The translations under genes were made by a program, and so were the position numbers. This document shows positions 43,752 through 52,346 of a DNA stretch of 64,000 nucleotides, piece after piece. The stretch is from Stutzerimonas stutzeri. GTDB lineage: Bacteria; Pseudomonadota; Gammaproteobacteria; Pseudomonadales; Pseudomonadaceae. The stretch covers positions 23,849-87,848 of the forward strand of contig NZ_JAMOIE010000006.1 in the NCBI RefSeq assembly GCF_024448935.1, in the 5' to 3' direction. Under the pieces are notes generated by a model. It was not told where the DNA came from. It was given only the letters and a program-made list of their open reading frames with translations, and made no database searches. The first letter of the stretch is position 1. Every line of letters starts with the position of its first letter.

Positions 43752-45491
43752 TCATGATCCGGTGATGGCATGGTCGCCATCGGCGATGCCGGACTCGATG
43801 TCCCTCAAGCGACGGGCAAGCCGCAGCAGGCGGAACAGTTTCACCAGGGCGTTGTCGCTGAGCCTGTGTGGCAAGCCTTGCTGCGCTCCGGTGACTGCCG
43901 GGGTACCTTGTAGAAGCGCTCCCAGCATTTCGGTGAGAATCGAAAGATCGATGCTCGTGACCGACTGATCGGTCGCCAAGTAAGGCGTGCTCAGGGCATG
44001 CAGCAGTGCCAGCGTCGCCTGGGCGTGCCGATCGGGTGTTGGCTCGGCCTCGGGCTGCCGGCATCGAAAACCGATGCCTTCCTGGCACGCCTCGACCAGG
44101 TCTTGCAGAGCGGCTTCGCCGGCAATCTCGCGGGCGAACTGCGCGATATGCGTGCGCAGGCGATCGGGGTCGTCCAGCGCGGGTTCGATGTACCAGACGT
44201 CGGTAATCGGATAGAGACTTCCTGCCTGAATCGGGATCGACTGCAAGACGTTGCGCTCGAAATCCGGCAACGTCTCGCCGGTGTGATCCGCGACCAGGCG
44301 CTGGATGGATTGCAGCCGCTCGGTTGTGCCGGCTGGCGATACGATGTGCTCCTGCAACAGGGTGGCACGCTGCGCATCGTCGGATTCCTGCGTACCCGGT
44401 GCAGTCGGGGCTTGGGGAGCAGCAGCGGCCGACGGCGTATCGTTGGCGGGTGGCGCGACAGCCGGTGCCGAAGGCGTCGTCGATGCCTGCTCCGGTGGCG
44501 GGGGCGAAGATGGCTGCCCGGTCGACGCTGTCGATGGCGACGACAGGGATGGTGCTGGTGCGGGAGGTGATTCGGGTTCGCCGGCAGGCTCGCTGCTGAG
44601 GACCTGCCAGCGCCGATCCGAGTCGGTAATCTCGAAGAGCAGCGTGTCGTATTCCATGTCGAGCAGATCGGCCATCTGGCCGACCAGTTCGTCCTGGACG
44701 CGCTGAACGCTGAAGCCGCCCGCCGCACTGTCGAACAGTGCCAACACGTCCTGGAACAACGTGGGGAAATCGAGGTGGGAGTGGGCCTGGCGATTGCGGG
44801 CCGACCAGACTCTGTCGGCGGCGCGCCGCAGGCTGGTCAGTTGCTCGACCTGGTGCCGCCCCAGGCCGGCGTAAAGCACGGTCGGGATGGCGGGCAGCAG
44901 ATATTGGATGGCCTCTTGCATCCGGCTGATGTGGGGTTGCGGCACGGGATAGCCGTCCGCCTTGAGGCGGCGTGCCAGCTCGGATTGGGACAAGGGTTTG
45001 CCGGTTTCCTCTTCATACAGTTCCCGGGCTTTCTGCACGCCCAATGCGCGCTCGATGAACGACAGGCCGCCGTGCAGCTCGTTTTCCGCGAGATGGCCCG
45101 TCAGGGCAATGATTTCTCCACGCTCCGGCCACGGCCGGAACTGGCACGCGATGCGGAAGAAGCGCTCGTCCCGTGTCTCGCTCCACAGTTCGCGCAAGAT
45201 CGCGAGACGGGTATTGCCGCCGTTGCGGATGATGTAGTGATCCGCGCCCGGACGCCGGGTGATGGGCGGGGGAGCGTCGAGTCCGCGTTCGCGAATCGAG
45301 GCCTTGATGTCGTCGTAAAGCGGGTTGCGGGTGAGGCGCGGATCAAGCTCATACGGTCGCAACTCATCGAGCGTCACGACCATCGGCGTATCCTCAATCG
45401 GATCACTCAAGCTGTTCGCGACGGGGCCGCTGCGCGTGAAGCCATCGCTCAGGAGCTTGTTTGCAACGTCCTGGGGGGAGATGTCAGGCAT
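43752..45491 (-). CDS. parB: ParB family protein, PFGI-1 class
   Basis: A 579-residue protein with an N-terminal ParB/Srx-like domain (VVTLDELRPYELDPRL, HYIIRNGGNTRLAILREL), a central helix-turn-helix region (PLSQSELARRLKADGYPVPQPHISRM) and a long Pro/Ala/Thr-rich linker before a C-terminal helical domain. It matches TIGR03764. Start: ATG 45491 has AAGGAG at six bases; the ATG two codons earlier touches the RBS. It works with parA in ICE maintenance or segregation. Confidence 0.9.
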   Translation of the reverse strand: MPDISPQDVANKLLSDGFTRSGPVANSLSDPIEDTPMVVTLDELRPYELDPRLTRNPLYDDIKASIRERGLDAPPPITRRPGADHYIIRNGGNTRLAILRELWSETRDERFFRIACQFRPWPERGEIIALTGHLAENELHGGLSFIERALGVQKARELYEEETGKPLSQSELARRLKADGYPVPQPHISRMQEAIQYLLPAIPTVLYAGLGRHQVEQLTSLRRAADRVWSARNRQAHSHLDFPTLFQDVLALFDSAAGGFSVQRVQDELVGQMADLLDMEYDTLLFEITDSDRRWQVLSSEPAGEPESPPAPAPSLSSPSTASTGQPSSPPPPEQASTTPSAPAVAPPANDTPSAAAAPQAPTAPGTQESDDAQRATLLQEHIVSPAGTTERLQSIQRLVADHTGETLPDFERNVLQSIPIQAGSLYPITDVWYIEPALDDPDRLRTHIAQFAREIAGEAALQDLVEACQEGIGFRCRQPEAEPTPDRHAQATLALLHALSTPYLATDQSVTSIDLSILTEMLGALLQGTPAVTGAQQGLPHRLSDNALVKLFRLLRLARRLRDIESGIADGDHAITGS

Positions 45492-45744
45492 GGCCATCTC
45501 CTTCCTGCGTAGGAAGCTCCGAGGGTTCGAGCCCACGCTGGGCTCGCCGCAGCATGGCGCGGGCGTTGAGCCCCGCTCGGTGGTCGCTGGCGGTGGCGCT
45601 GGTGAAGATCGGTGGCAGTCCCGGCCGGGTGAACTTGAGATGTCCACCTGGGGTACGAACGACCTCCCATCCTTCGCTCAGGGCATACTCGATCAGCGGC
45701 AGCAACCGCTTGTGGCCGCGGGCCAGTTCATGGGCGTTCGACAT
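45484..45744 (-). CDS. HicA-like small protein between parA and parB
   Basis: An 86-residue protein with HKRLLPLIEYALSEGWEVVRTPGGHLKFTRPG, resembling the dsRBD-like fold of HicA mRNA interferases, including the GGHLKF histidine segment. No HicB partner is adjacent, so it may serve another RNA-binding role. It overlaps both parA and parB. Confidence 0.7.
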   Translation of the reverse strand: MSNAHELARGHKRLLPLIEYALSEGWEVVRTPGGHLKFTRPGLPPIFTSATASDHRAGLNARAMLRRAQRGLEPSELPTQEGDGHA

Positions 45745-46591
45745 GGGCGAACCTCCCTCCGGCCTTGCCGGTGACCGCTGCGAACCGTTCCTGCCACTGA
45801 GGGCATAGCTCATTTGCCAGGCCGCGCACGATCTCCAACGCGGCCAATGCCTGACGGCCCGAAGGCCGTCGATGCTCGACGCGATGAACAGGCAGGCCTC
45901 GGGTGGCTGCGCGCGGAAAAGCTTCGATCGCAGGAATTTCAGTGGCCAGTACCTGGATGCTGGCCTGCTCCTGGAAGATCAGGCGTAGCGTCTGCTGGAT
46001 CAGGCGCGCGTTGGACGAGACGGCGGGGACGCGGTTTATCAGCAACTGCAGTGCGGGCGGTTCAATGCCCAGCTTTCGGTACGGCGTGATGTCCTCGACC
46101 AATTGCAGGGTTCCACGCCGCAGTTCGCGTGCAGCCAGGATTTCCGGTGTGACGGGCGACACGGCCTGCTGGGACGCCAGCAGTGCCATTTCCAGCAATA
46201 CGCTACGCGCGCCCTGGGTGTCTATGACCACCAGATCGTAGTGCGGCTGGAAGGTTGGCATCAGGTTGCGCAACCGCAGGCGTCCATCTGGGGCGTGCAG
46301 CAGCAAGGTATTGAGCTGCCGGTGCTCGTCGTTGGACAGCACCAGATCCAGGTTGTCGATGACTGTGCGCGACACCAGGTTCGCCAGGTCGCGTTCGTTG
46401 AAAGCCAGAAGCTCGTAGATGCCGCCCGGTGCGCGATGCTTCAGCTCGTAGTAGGACGACAGGGTTGGCTGCATGTCCAGGTCGAGCAGCAGCACCCGCA
46501 GACCCGCGTCGGCGATGAATGCGCCGAGGTTGGCCGCGACGGTGGTCTTGCCCACGCCGCCTTTGGTCGAAATGATGGATACGACCTGCAT
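45728..46591 (-). CDS. parA: ParA/Soj-like partition ATPase
   Basis: A 287-residue ATPase with a deviant Walker A at the N-terminus (STKGGVGKTTVAANLG), LLLDLDMQPTLSSYY and VVIDTQGARS. In this ICE class it is needed for maintenance of the excised element. ATG 46591 is preceded by GGAGAG; an open upstream extension has no support. It is the second gene of the alpA operon. Confidence 0.92.
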   Translation of the reverse strand: MQVVSIISTKGGVGKTTVAANLGAFIADAGLRVLLLDLDMQPTLSSYYELKHRAPGGIYELLAFNERDLANLVSRTVIDNLDLVLSNDEHRQLNTLLLHAPDGRLRLRNLMPTFQPHYDLVVIDTQGARSVLLEMALLASQQAVSPVTPEILAARELRRGTLQLVEDITPYRKLGIEPPALQLLINRVPAVSSNARLIQQTLRLIFQEQASIQVLATEIPAIEAFPRAATRGLPVHRVEHRRPSGRQALAALEIVRGLANELCPQWQERFAAVTGKAGGRFAHVERP

Positions 46592-46601
46592 GGGGCTCTC
46601 C

Positions 46602-46841
46602 TCAGACATCGCTCGGGAGAGCTGGCTGCTGCGCGCGGTTCTTGAGACGTTCGGTGATCCACAGATCGATCTCGGTGGAATCCCATCCGACAGCGCGAAC
46701 TCCAAGGCGCAGTGATTGGGGAAACTCACCCTTTTTCATGAGCGAGTAGATATGCGCGCGTTTGAATCCGGATTTGGCCTCGACTTCGTCCAGCCGCAGG
46801 ATGCGGCGCTCGCCGGGCAGCAGTGCAGTGGGCTGCGACAT
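46602..46841 (-). CDS. alpA: AlpA-family transcriptional regulator
   Basis: A 79-residue winged-helix protein with RILRLDEVEAKSGFKRAHIYSLMKKGEFPQSLRLG, the AlpA/CP4-57 regulator signature. It likely controls integrase or the parA operon. ATG 46841 has AAGGAG eight bases upstream; a GTG three codons earlier is less likely. It is the first gene of the maintenance operon. Confidence 0.9.
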   Translation of the reverse strand: MSQPTALLPGERRILRLDEVEAKSGFKRAHIYSLMKKGEFPQSLRLGVRAVGWDSTEIDLWITERLKNRAQQPALPSDV

Positions 46842-46959
46842 AGTGGTCACTCCTTAACGCTCAGTGGCGTTTGTTGGGGTGACCTCTATTCAATAGACAT
46901 GGGTTCCGAAGTACATTGCAAATGCAATTTCCCAGACTGCAGATACAAGCTGGAAAACC
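46842..46959 (-). promoter_or_regulatory. Control region upstream of alpA-parA operon
   Basis: This AT-richer spacer contains two inverted repeats on the minus strand: ATTGCA/TGCAAT (around 46912-46928) and CTATT/AATAG (around 46889-46899). Together with the position these look like operator sites. A weak TTGCAA / TCTATT promoter pair overlaps them. Confidence 0.45.
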
Positions 46960-48003
46960 TCAAGCAACTACGCTAGCGCTGCCCAGCTTCCTCCGTGCGC
47001 TGCCCAGCTTCCTCCGTGCGCTGGCGAACTTGCCGTTCAGCGTGCGCTCGGTGATGCCCATGATGCCGCCACGATGAGCGATCAACGCACTGACGATGGC
47101 CTCCTGGGTGCTGAAGCAAGAGTACGGCTTGCCCGAAGGAGATCTGCTCAGCATCAGCTCCAACATGCTGCCAATGATGTGCAGGTAGGTGGCCTCCGCA
47201 CGATCACTGAGAGAACACTGGCCGCAGGCTGGGATTGCCCCAGATTGCTTGAGCAGTTCTTCGTGACGCTCCTTGAGGTTCCGCAGTTCGCGACGACAAA
47301 GCTCAAGCTCCGCCTTCATGGCTTGGCGTTCCACCAACATGGCCTGTCCGGCTTCCAGCGTGATGACGGGGTGCGCGATGCGCTCGATGCGACTGAAAAG
47401 AAAAGCAGGTCGATGCCCTGGGTAGTGGGTTTGCATCCAGTGTTTGAGATCGAGGTGGCGCACGGTCAACTCATGGGAATCAAGCAGGGATTCATCGTTC
47501 AACGTGATGCCGTTTCGACCATAGGGAAGCTCACCGTTGACGATGGCATCGTAGATGCGTTCCGTGCAGAGTCGCAGTTCATCCCATCGGGGGCAATTGA
47601 GCGTTCTCGGCAGATTTCTAGGCGACGAGATGGAGGACAGGATTTCTTGCGAGTAACGCCATAATCCTGCCCAGCGTATGGCGGCCTCAATCGGACGATA
47701 GAACACCTTTGAAGCTGGCAGCTCTTCATGCATGTCTCCATCTCCTTGCGGGAGCGCTACATCACCGACTCCTCTGCTGCCGATCGACGTATGGTCACGG
47801 CGTTTGTTGTTTGGCTTCTTGGGCGCACGTTGGCGGGGTATGCCGAAGCATGTTGGGTCCACATGCTCAAGGCCAGTGGCCCTTGCCCGCTCGATATGTG
47901 AAAATCGCGATGCTTCGACTATCGAGCGATTAGTGACCGCACCTGGTTGCGCTTGTACACGCTTGTCAGCGTCGTCGGCCTTGATTTTTTCATCAAGACT
48001 CAT
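46960..48003 (-). CDS. Conserved hypothetical protein beside the att site
   Basis: A 347-residue protein. It has YRPIEAAIRWAGLWRYSQEIL, GELPYGRNGITLNDESLLDSHELTVRHLDLKHWM and a helical C-terminal half with coiled-coil character ending in a duplicated heptad (RRKLGSA twice, from a 21-bp DNA repeat). I recall similar unnamed proteins beside mobile-element integrases in pseudomonads. Function unknown. It is the last gene before the tRNA-Gly-like att sequence. Confidence 0.72.
   Translation of the reverse strand: MSLDEKIKADDADKRVQAQPGAVTNRSIVEASRFSHIERARATGLEHVDPTCFGIPRQRAPKKPNNKRRDHTSIGSRGVGDVALPQGDGDMHEELPASKVFYRPIEAAIRWAGLWRYSQEILSSISSPRNLPRTLNCPRWDELRLCTERIYDAIVNGELPYGRNGITLNDESLLDSHELTVRHLDLKHWMQTHYPGHRPAFLFSRIERIAHPVITLEAGQAMLVERQAMKAELELCRRELRNLKERHEELLKQSGAIPACGQCSLSDRAEATYLHIIGSMLELMLSRSPSGKPYSCFSTQEAIVSALIAHRGGIMGITERTLNGKFASARRKLGSARRKLGSASVVA
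46977..47019. repeat. 21-bp tandem duplication at the 3' end of the hypothetical gene
   Basis: The 21-base unit CGCTGCCCAGCTTCCTCCGTG occurs twice head to tail (46977-47019), adding seven residues (ARRKLGS) in frame near the protein's C-terminus. A slippage-type duplication. Confidence 0.85.
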
Positions 48004-48397
48004 TTCGTATCGCGTGTTCTATAAGGGGTCTAACCGACTTGCCTCGGCGCTGCGTCTATGCGGTTTGATTGGTGCTGGCCAGGGGGGAGGCGATGCCGGT
48101 GAGACTTCCACGGCATCCTGATAGATCGACATAGCAACTGACTGCCTCGCTCCGTCTTGCGCATGATCAGCTGTGCAAGGCTGAGATGCGCACTCAGTTC
48201 GCGCAACACGTACGCGATGCAGCGGACTGCCTTGGCACGGGGTAGCACGCAGGTGAGTGGATGGTGTTGGCGGCGAGTGGAAATTGGTGGACGGTCTTCG
48301 TTGACGACGCTCGAAAACGAGGCTAAAATTGAGGCCTTCGTTGAAGCCCTCAGCGAAGAAAAGAGTTGGAAAACATACGCTTAGCGCGTCAGTGCTA
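48004..48397. other. Gene-poor stretch next to the att site
   Basis: No convincing gene. A plus-strand open frame ends at 48384 with an acidic helical stretch (ENEAKIEAFVEALSEEKSW) but lacks a supported start. The stretch probably holds ICE right-end sequences recognised by the integrase. Confidence 0.4.
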
Positions 48398-48415
48398 GTC
48401 CCGTTTCCCGCTCCA
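48398..48415 (+). other. att site: 3' end of tRNA-Gly(GCC)
   Basis: GTCCCGTTTCCCGCTCCA differs at one base from the 3' end of proteobacterial tRNA-Gly(GCC), GTCTCGTTTCCCGCTCCA, which is the known attachment sequence of ICEclc-family elements. No tRNA body precedes it, so it is a recombination copy rather than a gene. An integrase gene reading away from it starts 225 bases later, as at ICEclc attL. Confidence 0.75.
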
Positions 48416-48462
48416 GATTATGATCTATAGACTTCCACTGGCGTCTGTAAGTCATTGAAAAT

Positions 48463-48483
48463 AGGAGCTTAGGCTCCTTTTTT
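48463..48483 (+). terminator. Rho-independent terminator between att site and integrase
   Basis: AGGAGC and GCTCCT pair around TTAG, followed by a T tract. On the plus strand it would stop transcription coming through the att site, isolating the integrase gene. Confidence 0.8.
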
Positions 48484-48639
48484 CATTCCAGCAAAAGCCA
48501 CTGGAATCCACTGACAGCCAGCGTTTTTGAGGCCAAGAACAAGGCCAAAGAATGCGGGTGGTTCGGTTCCGGGTTGTTGCTGGGATTGGATCGGGATGAC
48601 CTGCAGCATCGGGCCTAAGTCCAAGACTTAGGAGCTTCG

Positions 48640-50428
48640 ATGATGGCACTCTCTGATCTGACTGTGCGGCAAGCCAAGGCCGCTGACAAAACCTACAGCC
48701 TCCCCGACACCGATGGCCTCGGCCTGGTGGTTGCCCCTACCGGCGGCAAATCATGGCACCTGCGCTACTACTGGCTGGGCAAGCAAAAGCGCATCTCCTT
48801 GGGCAACTACCCCGAGATTGGCCTGCGCGAAGCGCGTACCTTGCGCGACGAAGCCCGGGCACTCCTGGCCAAGGGCATCAACCCCCACACCGACCGCAAG
48901 CAGAAGCGGCACGCGGTCAAGCTAGCGGCCGATTACACCTTCAAGGCCGTCTTCGATGCCTGGGTTGAGCATCGCCGCAAGGAACTCAAGGAAGGCCGTC
49001 AAAGCACCCTCTCGCAGATCCTTCGGATCTTCGGCAAGGACGTGCTGCCCACCCTCGGGAAGATGTCGATCTACGACATTCGCCGACCCCGGCTTCTGGA
49101 GGTTCTGGCCAGGATCGAGGAACGCAAGGCCTTCACCACGGCAGAAAAGGTCCGCACTGGTTGAGCCAGTTATTCCGCTATGCCCTCGTGATCGTCGAGG
49201 GACTGGAAGCCAATCCGGCTTCTGACCTGGATGTTGTGGCGGAGCCCAAGCCACCGGTGACCCACAACCCGTACCTGCATCTGCCCGAGCTGCCCGAATT
49301 CCTCCAGAAGCTCCGGCTCTACAATCCGCGTGGCTGGCAAACCCAGCTCGGCATCCGGCTGCTGTTTCTGACCGGGGTGCGCACCGGCGAACTGCAGCTG
49401 GCGACCCCGGATCAGTTCGACCTCGACCTCGACCGCGGCCTGTGGATCATCCCGCCGCAGATCATCAAGCAGCTTCAGGATGAGATGCGCAAGGCCGGCA
49501 AACGCCCGCAGGACGTGCCGCCCTGCATCGTGCCGCTGTCCCTCCAAGCCATCGAGATCGTGCGCTACCTCCTGGGGATGATGCGGCCCGCTCAGCTCCA
49601 CCTGCTGGCGCACCGCAGCGAACTCAAGAAGCGCATCAGCGAGAACACCATCAATGCCGCCTTAAAGCGGATGGGCTACGAGGACCAACTGACCGGCCAC
49701 GGCATCCGCGGGACCATTTCGACTGCGCTCAACGAGATCGGGTACCCCAAGATTTGGGTGGATGCGCAGCTTTCACACTCGGATCCAAACAAGGTGAGTT
49801 CGGCCTACAACCACGCCAAGCATGTGGAACCACGCCGCCGGATGATGCAGGACTGGGCCGACCGCCTCGACCTGCTCGAACAGGGCCAGGTGGAAGCCGC
49901 CAGCGCTCACCTCACCATTCGTATCGAGGGAGTGCCGGCGATGGCTGAAGAGAATGAGCGTGGCTCAGTCGATGCTGCTTCCTCTGTTGGCCCCGTCCCG
50001 CCTGTGGTGGCCGCGCCCATCGTCGTGGCGCCGAATGCGGCCGGAGCGGCGTTCCAGCGACTGTCGCATGTGCCTCCGACTCCAACTCCGACTCGGCGGT
50101 CGGAACAGGAGGTGTCTGCGATCCAGCGCGAGCGCGAGGAAATGCTCGCCATGTATGAATCGTCGAGCTGCCTGCCGGTCCCGCTGTTCGGCAAGCTGGC
50201 CGGAAAATCCAAGGATCAGGTCAACCGCGAGGTGAAGGGGGCAAGCTGCTGTCCATCAGCTTGGGCAACCGCGGGCAACGTGTGCCCGATTGGCAACTGG
50301 TGCCCATCAAGCACAAGCTGGCACAGGTGCTCATGAAACAGTGTCCGCAAGCGGGGTCACGGTCGCGCGCCAGACTGCTTTGCTGTCCGCCGTGGGCTGC
50401 AACATGCCATGATCCTGCAGCACGTTGA
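48640..50428 (+). pseudogene. int: ICE tyrosine integrase, two frameshifts
   Basis: The N-terminal part (TVRQAKAADKTYSLPDTDGLGL, an Arm-type DNA-binding domain) reads to a stop at 49164. One missing base near 49158 shifts it from the continuation (WLSQLFRYALVI). The catalytic domain is complete in the second frame: Arg in TGVRTGEL, HGIRG, HSDPNKVSSAYNH. A second shift near 50238 separates the C-terminal segment (KLLSISLGNRGQRVPDWQL). With both corrected the frame runs to 50428, overlapping the traI remnant. The C-terminal segment closely resembles the antitoxin encoded at 51708. AGGAG precedes two adjacent ATGs (48640, 48643). Split expression is conceivable but unlikely. Confidence 0.85.
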
Positions 50429-51477
50429 ACACGGCGGTGTTGTTCGCGGGAATGCCGTCAATGCCTTGAGACAGCAGATGCGCGCGCAGCTTGTCGGAAA
50501 CCGTCTTGCTGACGAGCCACAGCGCATCGTGCGTCAGCCAGCCATCTGATGCCTGGGGCTGATTGAGCTTCAACTCTTCCTTGAGCAGATAGCGCAGGCC
50601 GTCCAGCAGCTTGCGCTGCAAAGCGTGTTTCGGTGCGGCCATTGCCTTTGCCGGATCACCTCCCAGTTCCTGGGCGACGGACGCACGGTCGGCCTTGATC
50701 ACCAGTTCGAGCACCCCAGCGTGCTCGTACTGTCCTGCCATGACGTACAGCAGCGCAGTCCACAGCGATGGGAAGCCGCTGAGCCAGTCAAGGATGAAGC
50801 GATCGAGCACTTGGTGGTACAGCAAGCCGGTAGCTGCACCGTGCAGGCGGTACTCGCGATCCTCGCGGTAGCGGAATCGGTAGGGTTGCTTCAGCGGGCC
50901 ATGCCAGGCGGGCCAGACACTACCGTCGGCATGCTCGGCATGCAGATCAACAGCGATTTTGCCGATGTCGTGAAGCAGCGCGGCGTAGGCGGTAGCGGCG
51001 GTCCAGGCTTCGGCTTGTGCGGCTTGGTCTTCGGGAGTTGTGCCAGCGGGCAGCAGATAGGACTGCCGCAGCTTGAGCGCGTAGGCAACGATCTCAAGGC
51101 CATGGTCGAGCATGCCGCCGTGGTAGGCATGGTGGTGGCTCTCGGCGGCGGGTAATTGCTGCACAAGCGCGGCGTAGCGCTCCAAGGGCGTGCGATACAG
51201 CGTGTCGAACTGCCGGCGAGACAACGACGTGCGCTGCCAGATGTGTTCCAACAAACTTCTGTCGGCGCGGGGTGGCGAGCAGGGACGCGGCCGTCTCCGG
51301 CCTCGTCAGCCCTTTCGGGAGGCCGGTGGCGGGTGCTGACGACGGAGCGGTGGCGACCGAGGCCTGTTTTCGCCGGAACAGGGAGGGCGTGTGGGTGTCC
51401 TGGTGGCGGGCCGACCGGGAGGCCTTTTGGCCTTTTCGGGGTAGGGCCTTTCCCCTTGCACCCCATTCCCTTGCCAT
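50331..51477 (-). pseudogene. traI: Relaxase TraI (MobH, PFGI-1 class), frameshifted and C-terminally truncated
   Basis: The intact segment (307 codons) has the MobH HD-type motifs: ESHHHAYHGGMLDHGLEIVAYALKLR and AALLHDIGKIAVDLH. The upstream part (RPETAASLLATPRRQK) lies in another frame; one extra T in the run at about 51253-51255 accounts for it. The C-terminal half of this family (usually over 600 residues) is missing after TADSKAVWRATVTP, and the convergent integrase remnant begins there. Without a full relaxase this element could not mobilise itself. Confidence 0.82.
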
Positions 51478-51645
51478 TTCTGCCCTTTGGCCTTTACCCG
51501 TTTCGGTATAGCGGGACGTAGCTTGCGGTTCCAGCGTCAATGTGGAATCCGCTCGTGTGGATTGAGCGGGGACCCTCTGTGCTCGCTCGGCCTATGCTGC
51601 GCGGACGCCGTTTCTGCCGAGCGGGCTCTCATTCAGTTGACAAAG
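51478..51645. other. Spacer between traI remnant and Xre-RES pair
   Basis: No gene seen. It should hold the former traI promoter and leads into the promoter repeats of the Xre-RES operon. Confidence 0.35.
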
Positions 51646-51674
51646 TTGACAAAGTTGACAGATGCGACTAGAGT
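51636..51674 (+). promoter_or_regulatory. Promoter with triple TTGACA repeats for the Xre-RES operon
   Basis: GTTGACAAA occurs three times at 9-base steps (TTGACA at 51637, 51646 and 51655). The middle TTGACA pairs with TAGAGT at 51669 over a 17-base spacer as a good -35/-10. The repeats probably also form the autoregulatory operator of the antitoxin. Confidence 0.65.
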
Positions 51675-51707
51675 GAATCCAGTCTCAAACCTGCTTGGGA
51701 AACGATC

Positions 51708-52334
51708 ATGTCCAATTCTAGTGAATTCATTGCCGACCGTCTGCCGCGCGTCACGGTGGAGGACGTGCGCCGCTTCGCCGCCACCGTCGATATCCGAGAT
51801 GCCTGGGCTTTCGCGGCCGAGTTGCAGGCGTTCGTCCACGAGCGTGTAGAGGCGGTGGAGCTTCCTGCCCGCCTGGAAATGGAGACGATGGAACAGACCT
51901 TGGAACGCAAGGCGGCCGCGCTGCGCGCCGACACGCGCTGGGCACCGAATGAAACCGAAGTCCAGCGTGGCCGTACCGCGTTGCTGAAAACCTTTAACCA
52001 GCCGCATAACCTGCCGATCCCCGAATTCGCCAAGTTGGCGGACAAGTCGCGTCAGCAGATCTACAAGGACATTCTCGCCCGTCGGTTGCTGGCACTGAAC
52101 GTGGGGCCGCGCGGCCAGAAGCTGCCCGACTGGCAACTCGACCCGGTGAAGCAGCAGTTGACCCAAGCCGTCCTCCAGGAGGTCGAGGGCATCGACAACT
52201 GGACGATTTACGGTGCGCTTTCCGAACCACTCGAAGGCTTGGGCGGGCGTTCGCCGGTGGATGCGGTGACGCCAGACTCGATCGACAAGGTGAGCGAGGC
52301 CGTGTTCAACGTGCTGGGCGTTCAGGTGCATTGA
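51708..52334 (+). CDS. Xre/MbcA-type antitoxin of an Xre-RES pair
   Basis: A 208-residue protein. A long helical N-terminal half is followed by LPIPEFAKLADKSRQQIYKDI and VGPRGQKLPDWQLDPVKQQLTQ (DNA-binding part), and by a DUF2384-like C-terminal domain (NWTIYGALSEPLEGLGGRSPVDAVTPDS) that binds RES toxins. It is followed after 12 bases by a RES gene. The LPIPEF...DWQL segment is shared with the C-terminus of the neighbouring integrase remnant. Confidence 0.8.
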   Translation: MSNSSEFIADRLPRVTVEDVRRFAATVDIRDAWAFAAELQAFVHERVEAVELPARLEMETMEQTLERKAAALRADTRWAPNETEVQRGRTALLKTFNQPHNLPIPEFAKLADKSRQQIYKDILARRLLALNVGPRGQKLPDWQLDPVKQQLTQAVLQEVEGIDNWTIYGALSEPLEGLGGRSPVDAVTPDSIDKVSEAVFNVLGVQVH

Positions 52335-52346
52335 GATGAGACTGCC

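Larger units (their letters stand above)
1..48415. mobile_element. Integrative and conjugative element of the PFGI-1/ICEclc class (left end off-window)
   Basis: The region carries the characteristic gene set of this ICE class in its usual order: parA/parB/alpA and STY45xx-type replication genes, PFL_4669-family protein, ssb, topB, DUF3577/DUF3275/DUF932 accessory genes, a SNF2-like helicase, and the PilL-TraD-TraC transfer operon. Its right end is placed at the tRNA-Gly-like 18-bp sequence at 48398-48415. The expected remaining left-end genes (rest of radC, traU/traF/traG homologues, relaxase, integrase) would lie before base 1. One transfer gene (DsbA-like, 355-1043) is broken, so transfer competence is uncertain. 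Boundaries are inferred from gene content and the att-like site, not from a confirmed pair of repeats. Confidence 0.85.

Noticed and set aside
48157..48384. A 75-codon plus-strand frame next to the att site
   Set aside because: Composition is uneven and no start is supported; only its last 20 residues look protein-like.
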